A DNA stretch of 64,000 bases, taken from contig OZ243096.1 of the NCBI GenBank assembly GCA_965212165.1, positions 372,001 to 436,000 of the forward strand, read 5' to 3'. Under the pieces are notes generated by a model that saw only the letters and a list, made by a program, of their open reading frames with translations, was not told the DNA's origin and did not search any database. The position numbers were made by a program, and so were the translations under genes. The stretch comes from RHLJ01 sp965212165 (GTDB taxonomy: Bacteria; Bacteroidota; Rhodothermia; Balneolales; Balneolaceae). Below, one piece after another: positions 36,309-45,948 of the stretch (position 1 is its first letter; each line of letters opens with the position of its first letter).

Positions 36309-37175
36309 TTATTTCGATTTTTTTGCTATCAAAAATCGCTCCTTTTCATCATAATCACGATGTATAGAAGAAAGCCATAATGGAGATCTAAAAAGTGACA
36401 CTACTTCGTGCGCGTGGTTTTCGTGAAGTTCTAAATATAAAACTCCATGTTCAGCTAAATGCTTAACCGCGAATTCCTTAATGGCACCATAAATACTTGA
36501 TGTTGATTCACAAAATAGAGCCTCGGAAGGTTCGTACTCTTTTACTTCCTTATCTAGCACCTCTCTCTCTTCTTCTAAAATATACGGTGGGTTTGAAATA
36601 ATTAGATCAAATCTTTGGTCAGCTTGAAATGCCGTACTATTAAAAACATCATCTTCATAAAAAGTAACTTCTGTTTTATTTGATAATGCATTTTCTTCAG
36701 CTATATGGAGTGCATCTTTTGAGATGTCGGTGGCAAACACCTTCCATTCTTCTCTATTTTTTTTTAGAGTTATTGGAATACAACCCGAGCCAGTACCAAT
36801 ATCTAGAACTGAGCATTTTTTTAACTCAGTATGTTTCTCTAGAATCATCTCAACTAATTGTTCTGTTTCCATTCTTGGAATCAAAACACCTGGCGCTACT
36901 TTTATATTAGTATTTAAGAAATCAGTACTTCCAGTAATATATTGTAGCGGTTCATGGTTTGACCTACGCTTAACTAAATCACGAAGTTCAGTCAGCTCTG
37001 CCTCAATTAAAGGTCGATCATACATTAAATAAATATCGAGTCGCTTAACTTTTAAAAGGTGAGCAAGTAGCCACTCAATACTGAACCTTGGATTACGAAC
37101 TCCTTTTGTTTCAAAATAGGAAGTCGCCCATTTTAGCATAGTAAGTACCGTCCATTCAGATGGAGGCTTATTCAT
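36309..37175 (-). CDS. prmC: Peptide chain release factor N5-glutamine methyltransferase
   Basis: 288 residues. The N-terminal helical domain RF-binding segment is followed by the SAM fold: SVLDIGTGSGCIPITL near 122 and the catalytic ISNPPYI near 193, the hallmark of PrmC. It methylates the GGQ glutamine of RF1 and RF2. Its start codon directly follows the stop of the 128-residue unknown gene upstream with no gap, suggesting coupling. Confidence 0.96.
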   Translation of the reverse strand: MNKPPSEWTVLTMLKWATSYFETKGVRNPRFSIEWLLAHLLKVKRLDIYLMYDRPLIEAELTELRDLVKRRSNHEPLQYITGSTDFLNTNIKVAPGVLIPRMETEQLVEMILEKHTELKKCSVLDIGTGSGCIPITLKKNREEWKVFATDISKDALHIAEENALSNKTEVTFYEDDVFNSTAFQADQRFDLIISNPPYILEEEREVLDKEVKEYEPSEALFCESTSSIYGAIKEFAVKHLAEHGVLYLELHENHAHEVVSLFRSPLWLSSIHRDYDEKERFLIAKKSK

Positions 37176-37562
37176 TTACTCTTCTTCGGTCTGCTCTGAA
37201 ATCTGTTCTTCTTGAACTGTAAGCCCAAAACGTTTTGAGAAATCAAAAATAAATTCAATCACATTTGTCTCAACATTTCTTTCTTCAGAGAGTGAACTTC
37301 CTCTGAATCCCATTCTTCCACCCGTTTTCTTAAGAACGATTTTATTGAGTTTTGGTGATTGTTCAAATACACATGTGAGAGTAGTACTTGAATTTATTTG
37401 CTTCTCATACTCTTCATAAACTGCTACAAAAAACTCACTTTGCAGTTCTTCAAAAGTACGTGCATATAAAAATTTCGGTTCGTGTTCGTCAAAAAGCTTT
37501 ACAGCCATCCGCTTTAATGTTGCTGATGGGCCAAAAACTAAATAGGTTGTGTGTGAATTCAT
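37176..37562 (-). CDS. Uncharacterised 128-residue protein coupled to prmC
   Basis: No family recognised. There is no signal peptide or membrane helix. The N-terminal half contains YLVFGPSATLKRMAVKLFDEHE and an aromatic helix EELQSEFFVAVYEEYEK; the centre is basic (LKKTGGRMGFRGS); the end is acidic (EEQISEQTEEE). The frame is immediately upstream of prmC with zero gap, so it is likely expressed with it. A role in translation termination or ribosome function is a guess from context only. Confidence 0.7.
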   Translation of the reverse strand: MNSHTTYLVFGPSATLKRMAVKLFDEHEPKFLYARTFEELQSEFFVAVYEEYEKQINSSTTLTCVFEQSPKLNKIVLKKTGGRMGFRGSSLSEERNVETNVIEFIFDFSKRFGLTVQEEQISEQTEEE

Positions 37563-37712
37563 TTCAGTAATTAATACTTAGTATTCAAATGATTATCTTC
37601 TTTTAAAATCGAGAGGAAAATAACAGGATATATACTTAACACAATAAGAAATTGAACTTTTTTTCGTTTAATCTTCGTTATTCCCTTAATAATGTGTTAC
37701 TCAATCACAGCT

Positions 37713-38543
37713 ATGAAAAAATTTACCGCCGCTTTCTTATTATTTATATTAGGCTTAGGATTCCAAACTGCAAATGCTCAATATGGAGAGCCTGAGATAC
37801 AAAGTATTGAAGCTCCAATGAATCTTTTTGATGAAGGTTATAAAACTGGTTTAGGTTTTAGTTTTAACCTGAATGATTTTGGGTTCGGAATAGGGACTCA
37901 GTTTAGAAAAGGATTTGGCCCTTATACCGAAGGAATATTTAATTTAAAGATTGCTGGATTAAGAGACCCAAGTGAACAAACCTACATTGATTATTTTTTT
38001 GGTGGAAGAACGATTCCTAGCAAATATAAAAGAATTACTACTTTTCCGATTACTGTAGGTTTAAAGAGACGATTATTTGCGCGACAGATTTCTGATAATT
38101 TCCGTGTTCATACTTCAATGAGCATTGGACCAACTCTTGCCCTAACTACACCTTACTTTAATGATATAACGAACAATGGTGTTCGAGAAAATAATCCAAA
38201 TACTTTCGGAATTTATGAGCCTGTACTAGATGTATTTCAGGGACTCAAAGAAGCAGAAACGCAATGGGGATGGAGTGGTGACTTAGTCTTAGGAATTGAT
38301 TTTGGTGATAACTTCGCAAAACTTCAAACCTTCCAATTTGGTTACAGTTTCTATTACTTCAATAATGGAATTCAAATCTTGGAACCATTCCAGGCACAAA
38401 GAAATCCTGATGGAACGCCAATATTCTTAGAAACTCCAGCTGGTAGTGGTTTATTTGAGCTACAAACTGAACCATATAATGACCCGACAGATTACTTCGG
38501 TTCAGCTCAAGTAACTTTCATTTTCGGATGGATGTGGAAATAG
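37713..38543 (+). CDS. Exported beta-rich, probable outer-membrane protein
   Basis: 276 residues from ATG 37713 (an in-frame ATG at 37692 adds a non-signal leader). Signal peptide KKFTAAFLLFILGLGFQTANAQ. The mature chain alternates hydrophobic and polar residues in short strands (GLGFSFNLNDFGFGIGTQF, RITTFPITVGLKRRLF, FAKLQTFQFGYSFYYF) and ends VTFIFGWMWK with aromatic residues, as in beta-barrel proteins. No named family is recognised. It is monocistronic, between the divergent unknown gene and the convergent HAD gene. Confidence 0.75.
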   Translation: MKKFTAAFLLFILGLGFQTANAQYGEPEIQSIEAPMNLFDEGYKTGLGFSFNLNDFGFGIGTQFRKGFGPYTEGIFNLKIAGLRDPSEQTYIDYFFGGRTIPSKYKRITTFPITVGLKRRLFARQISDNFRVHTSMSIGPTLALTTPYFNDITNNGVRENNPNTFGIYEPVLDVFQGLKEAETQWGWSGDLVLGIDFGDNFAKLQTFQFGYSFYYFNNGIQILEPFQAQRNPDGTPIFLETPAGSGLFELQTEPYNDPTDYFGSAQVTFIFGWMWK

Positions 38544-38546
38544 CTA

Positions 38547-39257
38547 TTAATCTCCAATTACTTCTGGAAACCATTTTTCTGGATTCTCTAAACTTGTAAT
38601 AATTAAATCTGGATTATGTTCTGATAGATCGTCAGCACTAAACTTTCCAGTTGTAACTGCAACAGATTTCATTCCAGCACTTTTAGCACATAGTATATCT
38701 CTAGGCGTGTCTCCAATAATTATAAATCTAGATGGATCTGGCTCCACTTTTAGCATGTCTTCAATCGTTGTTATTGCAAGTTTGGGAAGCATATTTCTGT
38801 CTTTATGATATTCTCCGAAAGCACCGAATGCGAATTCATAGTGAATATCAGCTACTTTAAGCTTCACTATTGCTGCGTCTGGATAGTTCCCAGTTAAAAG
38901 CCCTACTATGAAATTCGGATTTGAAAAATATTCAATTGCCTCATCTACATTATTATGCCGGAGAATATGGTGCGCAGTAATTTCTTCAGAAAGTCGACTT
39001 AAATAGGTTTCTTTAAATCTTTCGTAAAGTCCATTATCAAATTCATGGTTTACAAGGAAAGAAGTAATAATATCATAATCGGTACGTCCTGAAAAAGGAT
39101 CCGATTCCATATTTGGATAATCAATGTTTAAGTCATCGATTATACTTCTAAGTAGTGGCCTGTTAAAATTACGGTCAACAGTAAGTAATGTACCGTCAAT
39201 ATCAAAAAGGATAATCCAAGGATGTATTTCAGCCACTTTCCACAATGATTCATTCAA
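38547..39257 (-). CDS. HAD-superfamily hydrolase (phosphoglycolate-phosphatase-like)
   Basis: 236 residues. Motif I ILFDIDGTLLTVD with the nucleophile Asp near residue 19, motif II GLLTGNYP, Lys of motif III in the YHKDRNMLPK region, and motif IV IIIGDTPRDILCAKSAG. The helical cap between motifs I and II places it in the Gph-like class of small-molecule phosphatases. The substrate is unknown. It converges on the outer-membrane-like gene with 3 bp between stops. Confidence 0.88.
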   Translation of the reverse strand: MNESLWKVAEIHPWIILFDIDGTLLTVDRNFNRPLLRSIIDDLNIDYPNMESDPFSGRTDYDIITSFLVNHEFDNGLYERFKETYLSRLSEEITAHHILRHNNVDEAIEYFSNPNFIVGLLTGNYPDAAIVKLKVADIHYEFAFGAFGEYHKDRNMLPKLAITTIEDMLKVEPDPSRFIIIGDTPRDILCAKSAGMKSVAVTTGKFSADDLSEHNPDLIITSLENPEKWFPEVIGD

Positions 39258-39368
39258 AATTTATATTCAATTAACAATTTACGAAAACTTAATGGAGATC
39301 ACTTTAAGAACATATTAAATCGTGGTACCTTAAGGCTACTTACTTATCGTAAACATAATGGAGAAATA

Positions 39369-40655
39369 ATGAGTTTTATAGAAGATATTAATGCACGTCA
39401 AATTATTGACTCGCGCGGTAATCCAACAATTGAAGTAGATGTTGTTTTGGATACTGGAGCGATGGGACGTGCTGCTGTACCATCTGGAGCTTCTACTGGA
39501 GAGCATGAAGCTGTTGAGTTAAGAGATGGTGACAAAGAGGTTTTTCTTGGGAAAGGGGTTAATAAAGCCGTTGAGAACGTAAATACAATCATTGCTAATG
39601 AATTAGAAGGGCTACCAGTTTTTAACCAAATAGAATTAGATGCTCTATTAATTGAGATTGACGGCACTGCTAATAAAGGTAATCTAGGAGCAAATGCAAT
39701 TTTAGGGGTTTCATTAGCTTGTGCCAAAGCAGCTGCTAGCGAATTAGGAATGCCACTCTGGAGATATGTTGGGGGAGTTAATTCAAAAGTGATGCCTTTA
39801 CCTATGATGAACATCATTAATGGAGGGTCTCATGCTGATAATAGTGTTGATCTACAAGAATTTATGATTATGCCAGCTGGAGCTGAATCATTTTCACATT
39901 CTGTTCAAATTGGTGCTGAGATTTTTCACACACTTAAAAAAGTACTTGGCGATAAAGGTTATAGTACTGCTGTTGGTGATGAAGGTGGATTTGCACCTAA
40001 CTTAAAATCTAATGAAGAAGCTCTTGAAGTTATTATGACTGCTATCGAAAAAGCAGGTTATACACCTCAAGATGATGTCTTAATAGCTTTAGATCCTGCT
40101 TCATCTGAGTTTTATAATAAAGAATCAGGACTCTATGAATTCAAGTGGAGTGATGGTTCTAAGAAAGACACCGATGCAATGGTTGAATTCTGGGCTAGAT
40201 GGGCTGAGAAATATCCAATTATTTCGATTGAAGATGGAATGGCGGAGGATGATTGGGACGCATGGAAAAAACTTACCGATGCTATCGGTGATAAAGTTCA
40301 GCTTGTAGGAGATGATCTTTTTGTAACAAATACTGAACGCCTTGCAACTGGAATTGAAAGAGGAATCGCAAATTCAATTCTTATCAAAGTAAATCAAATC
40401 GGTACCCTTACCGAGACTCTTGATGCAATTGAAATGGCGCATAAGAACAGCTACACTGCTGTAATTTCTCACCGTTCTGGTGAAACAGAAGACGTTACTA
40501 TTGCTGATCTTGCTGTAGCAACAAATGCAGGTCAAATTAAAACGGGCTCTATGAGTAGAACAGATAGAATTGCTAAATACAATCAACTGCTTCGTATAGA
40601 AGAAGAGCTAGGTGATTCTGCGATATTCTTAGGTCATGATGCATTTGGATTATGA
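39369..40655 (+). CDS. eno: Enolase
   Basis: 428 residues, standard length. Motifs IIDSRGNPTIEVDV, GASTGEHEAVELRDGD, the Mg ligands (ALDPASSEFY, SIEDGMAEDDW, LVGDDLFVTN) and catalytic Lys/His in LIKVNQIGTL and SHRSGETEDVTIADLAV. It interconverts 2-phosphoglycerate and PEP in glycolysis. A GGAG sits 5-8 bp before the ATG, a recognisable Shine-Dalgarno site. Confidence 0.99.
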   Translation: MSFIEDINARQIIDSRGNPTIEVDVVLDTGAMGRAAVPSGASTGEHEAVELRDGDKEVFLGKGVNKAVENVNTIIANELEGLPVFNQIELDALLIEIDGTANKGNLGANAILGVSLACAKAAASELGMPLWRYVGGVNSKVMPLPMMNIINGGSHADNSVDLQEFMIMPAGAESFSHSVQIGAEIFHTLKKVLGDKGYSTAVGDEGGFAPNLKSNEEALEVIMTAIEKAGYTPQDDVLIALDPASSEFYNKESGLYEFKWSDGSKKDTDAMVEFWARWAEKYPIISIEDGMAEDDWDAWKKLTDAIGDKVQLVGDDLFVTNTERLATGIERGIANSILIKVNQIGTLTETLDAIEMAHKNSYTAVISHRSGETEDVTIADLAVATNAGQIKTGSMSRTDRIAKYNQLLRIEEELGDSAIFLGHDAFGL

Positions 40656-40675
40656 TTATTAGATAAATATTTAAA

Positions 40676-40705
40676 AAAAGCTCCGATTTACACGGAGCTT
40701 TTTTA
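40676..40705 (+). terminator. Rho-independent terminator of eno
   Basis: A 10-bp stem (AAAAGCTCCG with CGGAGCTTTT), 7-nt loop and T-run, 20 bp after the enolase stop. Confidence 0.95.
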
Positions 40706-40748
40706 TTTTATACTTTAAGCTAATCCAAAACCATCAATTTGACTTGGT

Positions 40749-41861
40749 ATGATTTTAAAATCTGCTTTACTCTCGACAACATTACTTCTAATTTTTTCAG
40801 TCAATAATCTCTTTGCCCAAGATGAAGAATTGAGAATGGATTTTGAAAGATATATTCCAACTTCAACGTTAGTTGTGCCTGGTCAAATAATTAAATCTGC
40901 AAAATTCCCCTTTATTGATATTCACAGTCACCATTGGAGAATGGCAGCCCAAGATAATGCTTCAATTGCTCGTCAAATGGATAGCCTCAACATGAAAGTG
41001 TTGGTGAACCTAAGTGGAAGATCTGGTGATATGCTTAAAGACATGGTAGATGTAACTGATGAACAAGCACCAGGTCGCTTCATAATTTTTGCAAATATCG
41101 ATTTCAACAATATGGACGACCCCGATTGGACAGAGCGTAGCGTTAAGCAACTTCAGCAAGATTATGACAATGGGGCGAGAGGCGTTAAAATATTCAAAAA
41201 TCTTGGTCTCACAGTTACCGATTCAACTGGAAAACGAATTCATACAGATGACGCAAGGATTGATCCAATTTGGGCAAAAGCAGGTGAACTTGGTATACCC
41301 GTACTAATCCATACAGGAGAACCAGCTGTTTTTTGGGACCCTATTGATGAATATAACGAACGTTGGCTGGAAATGAAGCAGTTCCCAAATCGACATCGTG
41401 GTGATTCAACTAAATTCCCAAGTTGGGAAGTGGTTATGGCAGAACAATGGAATGTGTTTCGCAAACACCCAAATACAGTATTTATAAATGCTCATTTTGG
41501 ATGGATGGCTAACGACCTAGACCGTCTTGGAAAGCACCTCGATGAATTCCCAAATGTATATGCTGAAATTGCTGCAATCATAGCTGAACTAGGAAGACAG
41601 CCAAGATTTGCAAGAGATTTTTTCATCAAATATCAGGATAGACTTCTTTTCGGAAAAGACACTTATCGACCAATCGAATACTATACCTATTTTAGAATTC
41701 TTGAAAGTGATGATGAATATTTTGATTATTTCAGAAAAAGACATGCTTTCTGGAAAATGTATGGTTTAAATCTTCCCGACGATGTACTTAAGAAGCTTTA
41801 TTATAAAAACGCTCTTGCTATCGTTCCTGGTATAGATAAATCAATGTTTCCAATGGATTAG
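40749..41861 (+). CDS. Exported amidohydrolase-family (Amidohydrolase_2) protein
   Basis: 370 residues. Signal peptide 1-23 (ends LFAQ). TIM-barrel metal motifs: FIDIHSHHW near 55 (H-x-H), RGVKIFKNLG near 140, VLIHTGEPA near 185, FINAHFGWM near 245, and a late Asp in LLFGKDTYRP near 305. These match the ACMSD/2-pyrone-4,6-dicarboxylate group of metal hydrolases and decarboxylases. The signal peptide is unusual for enzymes of central metabolism and points to a periplasmic hydrolase. The substrate is not evident and there are no pathway neighbours. Confidence 0.85.
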   Translation: MILKSALLSTTLLLIFSVNNLFAQDEELRMDFERYIPTSTLVVPGQIIKSAKFPFIDIHSHHWRMAAQDNASIARQMDSLNMKVLVNLSGRSGDMLKDMVDVTDEQAPGRFIIFANIDFNNMDDPDWTERSVKQLQQDYDNGARGVKIFKNLGLTVTDSTGKRIHTDDARIDPIWAKAGELGIPVLIHTGEPAVFWDPIDEYNERWLEMKQFPNRHRGDSTKFPSWEVVMAEQWNVFRKHPNTVFINAHFGWMANDLDRLGKHLDEFPNVYAEIAAIIAELGRQPRFARDFFIKYQDRLLFGKDTYRPIEYYTYFRILESDDEYFDYFRKRHAFWKMYGLNLPDDVLKKLYYKNALAIVPGIDKSMFPMD

Positions 41862-41935
41862 TATTTCTTATTCATATTGAATCTTAATTCAGATATATCT
41901 ATTTCCGAGTCATAACTTTCACAGATTCGAATAGT

Positions 41936-43648
41936 ATGCTTCGGAAAATCAGTGTTTTCTTACCTTTTATATTAATAGGATTCAGTTCTCAACTATTTGC
42001 ACAAACTGCATTATTTATACCTGATACACTATCGGGTCAGGTATTTGATCTTACAGTTGCAAATTCAACCTACGCTTTTAGTAATGGGAATACTTCGAAT
42101 ACCATGGGAGTCAACGGTGATATATTAGGGCCTACTTTAATATTTAATAAAGGTGATTCTGTTTTTCTTAATGTAATTAATGATTTATCTGAAGCTACTA
42201 CCATGCACTGGCACGGTATGCATGTAGCCCCAGAAAACGATGGAGGACCGCACTCTTTTATTCCTGCCAAGACTACCTGGACCCCAGCATTTGAAGTACT
42301 GGATCAGGCAACTACCTTTTGGTATCATCCACATCTTCATGAAAATACTGAGCGACAAGTGACTAAAGGCTTGGCCGGTTTGATCATTGTGAAAGACGAA
42401 GAAGAAGCTGCTTTGAATCTTCCTCGTACTTATGGCACTGATGATTTTCCGTTGATAGTGCAAGATCGAAGATTTGGAACCGACGGTGAGATTATCGTTG
42501 TCCCTATGGCAGATGAAGTCATGGTAAATGCCACGTTTAATCCTTATCTGGAGGTTCCCGCACAAGTAGTTCGCTTTCGAATTCTGAATGGATCTACTAT
42601 GAGAGTATATAGCTTTGGGTTTAATGACAATAGAATGTTTCATCAAATAGGAACTGACGGGGGCTTGTTGCCTGCACCTGTAGAACTCAATAGAGTTCAA
42701 CTAGCCCCAGGTGAACGTGCTGAAATTCTAGTTGATTTCTCTAACCAGACAGATGAAGCAGTTAAACTGTTAAGTTATGGATCAGAATTATGTTGTGGCA
42801 TACCTGGCTCTCAATTTGGTCCTGGGCAGAATAATCCTTTGAATGGTATTGATTTTGAAGTTCTTGAATTCAGAGTGCAATCAGTTAATGAAAATCCTGT
42901 TTCAACTATACCTACTACTCTTGTAGAGCATACACCGTGGACGGAAGAAACTGCAAATCGGACGAGAATTAAGACTTTTGAAAATCCAGTAGCGGGAGGA
43001 AATTTCACAATAAATGGCACACCTTTTGACATGTCTGTGATTAACGATACGGTCATTGTAGAGGATGTTGAAATCTGGGAATTGACTAACAACTCCTTTG
43101 GTGCCCATCCATTTCATATCCACGACATTCAGTTTTATATATTAGATCGCAATGGCGTTCCGCCACCTCTCAATGAGCGTGGTTTGAAAGATGTAGTTTT
43201 GGTTAAACCTAATGAAACTGTTCGCTTTATTACAAAATTCACCGACTTTACTAATGATGAAGTTCCCTATATGTATCATTGCCATATATTACGTCATGAA
43301 GATAAAGGTATGATGGGACAGTTTTTGGTAATCGAGAATCCAAATGCTACATCTACTGAAGAGATAACCTCAAACGAGCTTCCTTCAACAACACGGCTAC
43401 AGGCCTCTTATCCTAATCCCTTCAATCCAAGTACAACAATTCAGTACTCTGTTGAACATAACGAAGACATTCAAATCTCAATCTTTAATATTCAGGGACA
43501 ATTGGTGAGCTCTGTATTTTCAGGAAAGCAAAGTATCGGGTTACATGAAGTAAGTTGGAATGCGGAAGGCTTTTCTAGTGGTGTGTATATTGTACAGTTA
43601 GTGACCAGTTCTTCAGTTAGTAGCTTGAAAATATTGTTAGTCAAGTAA
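41936..43648 (+). CDS. Exported multicopper oxidase with T9SS-type sorting domain
   Basis: 570 residues. Signal peptide 1-22 (ends LFAQ). Three cupredoxin domains carry all four copper motifs: HWHGMHVAPE near 90, WYHPHLHEN near 125, HPFHIHD near 388, and YHCHILRHEDKGMM near 445 (type 1 Cys, His and axial Met). The family (CueO/CotA-like) oxidises phenols or metal ions such as Cu(I) and Mn(II) with oxygen. The last 90 residues are the sorting module ASYPNPFNPST to LKILLVK, so the enzyme should be on the surface or released. A Met-rich insert as in CueO is not seen. Confidence 0.95.
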   Translation: MLRKISVFLPFILIGFSSQLFAQTALFIPDTLSGQVFDLTVANSTYAFSNGNTSNTMGVNGDILGPTLIFNKGDSVFLNVINDLSEATTMHWHGMHVAPENDGGPHSFIPAKTTWTPAFEVLDQATTFWYHPHLHENTERQVTKGLAGLIIVKDEEEAALNLPRTYGTDDFPLIVQDRRFGTDGEIIVVPMADEVMVNATFNPYLEVPAQVVRFRILNGSTMRVYSFGFNDNRMFHQIGTDGGLLPAPVELNRVQLAPGERAEILVDFSNQTDEAVKLLSYGSELCCGIPGSQFGPGQNNPLNGIDFEVLEFRVQSVNENPVSTIPTTLVEHTPWTEETANRTRIKTFENPVAGGNFTINGTPFDMSVINDTVIVEDVEIWELTNNSFGAHPFHIHDIQFYILDRNGVPPPLNERGLKDVVLVKPNETVRFITKFTDFTNDEVPYMYHCHILRHEDKGMMGQFLVIENPNATSTEEITSNELPSTTRLQASYPNPFNPSTTIQYSVEHNEDIQISIFNIQGQLVSSVFSGKQSIGLHEVSWNAEGFSSGVYIVQLVTSSSVSSLKILLVK

Positions 43649-43653
43649 TTTTA

Positions 43654-43734
43654 GCTACTATGGTAGTCTTTGGGAATGGTAGTGTTTTTTTGCAATTTAT
43701 CTACCGATTCCCGCCATAGCAAAGTAGGTTTCTT
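43654..43734. repeat. Long imperfect hairpin between the multicopper oxidase and the next gene
   Basis: Inner arms GGGAATGGTAG (43672-43682) and CTACCGATTCCC (43701-43712) pair over 11 bp with one bulged G. Outside them TATGG/CCATA and CTAC/GTAG pair again with a small bulge. The loop is AT-rich with a T-run. The 3' side lacks the U-run of a classical terminator, so it could be a processing or attenuation structure. Confidence 0.7.
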
Positions 43735-43758
43735 AAATAACAATTAAATGCATTAATT

Positions 43759-45873
43759 ATGATGAAACGCTACTATCTAGGGATTTTCCTTGTCTTTTTC
43801 ATTTCAACACTTACCGCTCTTCAAGCTCAAACTTTACAGCAAATTGATTTACCTGTTACCTTCGAAGGCGACAGTACTAACTATACACTTACAGATTTTG
43901 AAGGAGCTGAGACCGTAGTAACTGCTGATCCTACGGATTCTACAAATACTTTAGCAATTACTACAAAACCTGTTGGAGCTGGCACACCTGCAGGAACAAC
44001 AATTGGTACTAATAATGGATTTATAAATGCGATACCATTTTCTGCTGATTCAACAAAATTGAGTGTAATGGTGTATTCTCCTAAAGTGGGAATTAAAGTT
44101 AGACTTAAAGCTGAAGATCACTCAAATAATTCTCTTACTGCTGAAACAGAAACCACTACAACAGCAGTTGGATGGCAAAAATTGGTTTTTGATTTTGCCA
44201 ATGTCGCTCCAGGCACAAATCCATTTAATTTGGACACAAATTTCGATATGCTAACCATCTTTTTTGATTTTGGATCAGTTGGTGTAGGTGATGTTTATTA
44301 TTGGGATGAAGTAAGATTTGGAGAAGGTGTTCCAGGATCTGATGTAAGTCTTGCTGACTTAAAAATTGACGGTGAAACCGTAAGTGATTTTTCTCCTTCA
44401 ACACTAAGTTATACTGTGTTATTAGATAGTAGCTCTTCAACCGTACCAAACGTAACCGTTACTTTAGCAGATACGACTGGAACATTTGAGATTACTCCCG
44501 CAGAATCAATTCCAGGAACAACTATTATTTCTATTACTGGTGTAGATGGTTTTACACGATCAACATATAGCGTTTCATTTACCCTGCCTGCGACTGAATT
44601 TCCACCATTATCTTTACCAATAGATTTTGAAGAAGGGCCGTATGACTTTGTTGATTTTAATGGTGGTATAGCAACAGTTATCTCAAATCCAGAATCCTCT
44701 GGAATAAATACAAGTGCAACAGTTGCAAAGATTGTTAAAGGTGACGGTGCGCCTTGGGCTGGTAGTAAATTAATTCTAGAGGAAAAACTAGATTTCTCTA
44801 CCAACAACTCTTTTTCAATGAAAGTATTTTCACCAAGAGCTGACATGCCAATCCTTTTCAAATTGGAAACTAGTGGCGCAGCCGAACCAGATAATATTGT
44901 TAATACTACTAAAGCTAATGAGTGGGAAACCATTGTATGGAACTACCCTGATGTAGCAAATGGTATTTATGACCAATTAGTATTTATGTTCGATATTGGA
45001 ACAGTTGGTGATGGATCAGAAGATTTTACTTTCTTATTCGATGATGTGATATTTTTTAATGATGAGGATGCCAAATCCAAAATTGATCTTCCTGTATCAT
45101 TTGAAGAAACGGATATAGACTATACCCTTACTGATTTTGAAGGTGCTTCTACTATACTTGGTGAAGACCCAACAGATCCAACTAATACGGTAGCCATCAC
45201 TACAAAAACTAGTGGCTCTCCTTTCTATGCTGGAACTACAGTAAGTACTGATTTAGGATTTGCTTCCAGAATCCCATTTACAGAACAAGAGACAAAAATG
45301 AATGTCCGAGTTTTCTCTCCTAAAGCAAATATCAATGTTCGTTTAAAAGTTGAAGATCATAATAATAATACCTTGACAGCAGAAACTGATGCTCGAGTTA
45401 CGGTAGCCAATGCATGGGAAACTATTGAGTTCGATTTCAGCAATGTTGCGACAGGCACGAATCCTTTCAATGTTAATACTTTCTTTGATATGGCATCTAT
45501 CTTTTTTGATTACGAAAGTAATGGTGATGATTCAGTTTATTATTGGGACGATTTAGCTTTTGGTGCGATCGTAACTTCTTCCGAAGATGAGATAGATTTT
45601 ACTATTCCTTCCAAAACTGAATTAATAGGATCTTATCCAAACCCATTTAATCCATCCACAAATATTCAATACCAACTTGATGGTGTACAGAATATTGAGG
45701 TTTCTGTATTTAATATCACTGGCCAAAAAATTGAAACTCTTTTTTCAGGTCAACAAAGTTCTGGTATGCATTTAATGCAATGGAATGCATCTCGCTATGC
45801 AAGTGGTGTTTATTTTGTTCGATTAATATCAAACTCAGGAATGAGTACGATTAAACTTATGTTGCAAAAGTAA
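43759..45873 (+). CDS. Exported triple-repeat binding protein with T9SS-type sorting domain
   Basis: 704 residues. Signal peptide 1-23 (ends LQAQ). Three carbohydrate-binding-like beta-sandwich repeats are seen at about 25-190, 285-435 and 445-612. The first and third are close copies (IDLPVTFEGDSTNYTLTDFEGA and IDLPVSFEETDIDYTLTDFEGA; VYYWDEVRFG and VYYWDDLAFG). Between repeats one and two is a cadherin-like beta-sandwich (LADLKIDGETVSDFSPSTLSYTV). The C-terminus is GSYPNPFNPST to STIKLMLQK. No catalytic motif is present; it most likely binds glycans or mediates adhesion. Confidence 0.85.
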   Translation: MMKRYYLGIFLVFFISTLTALQAQTLQQIDLPVTFEGDSTNYTLTDFEGAETVVTADPTDSTNTLAITTKPVGAGTPAGTTIGTNNGFINAIPFSADSTKLSVMVYSPKVGIKVRLKAEDHSNNSLTAETETTTTAVGWQKLVFDFANVAPGTNPFNLDTNFDMLTIFFDFGSVGVGDVYYWDEVRFGEGVPGSDVSLADLKIDGETVSDFSPSTLSYTVLLDSSSSTVPNVTVTLADTTGTFEITPAESIPGTTIISITGVDGFTRSTYSVSFTLPATEFPPLSLPIDFEEGPYDFVDFNGGIATVISNPESSGINTSATVAKIVKGDGAPWAGSKLILEEKLDFSTNNSFSMKVFSPRADMPILFKLETSGAAEPDNIVNTTKANEWETIVWNYPDVANGIYDQLVFMFDIGTVGDGSEDFTFLFDDVIFFNDEDAKSKIDLPVSFEETDIDYTLTDFEGASTILGEDPTDPTNTVAITTKTSGSPFYAGTTVSTDLGFASRIPFTEQETKMNVRVFSPKANINVRLKVEDHNNNTLTAETDARVTVANAWETIEFDFSNVATGTNPFNVNTFFDMASIFFDYESNGDDSVYYWDDLAFGAIVTSSEDEIDFTIPSKTELIGSYPNPFNPSTNIQYQLDGVQNIEVSVFNITGQKIETLFSGQQSSGMHLMQWNASRYASGVYFVRLISNSGMSTIKLMLQK

Positions 45874-45948
45874 GTTTACAGAAATGTGATCTTTATGTAC
45901 TTTTAATGCGTTATTATAATTCAACTATTTAATTAATAATTACTGACT

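Noticed and set aside
39398..39817. 139-codon frame opposite enolase
   Set aside because: Lies entirely within the conserved enolase coding sequence.
42185..42700. 171-codon frame opposite the multicopper oxidase
   Set aside because: No recognisable domain; the + strand frame has all copper motifs, so this is a shadow.
44409..44933. 174-codon frame opposite the triple-repeat protein
   Set aside because: Biased Ser/Val composition typical of the reverse strand of a beta-rich repeat gene; no start signal.
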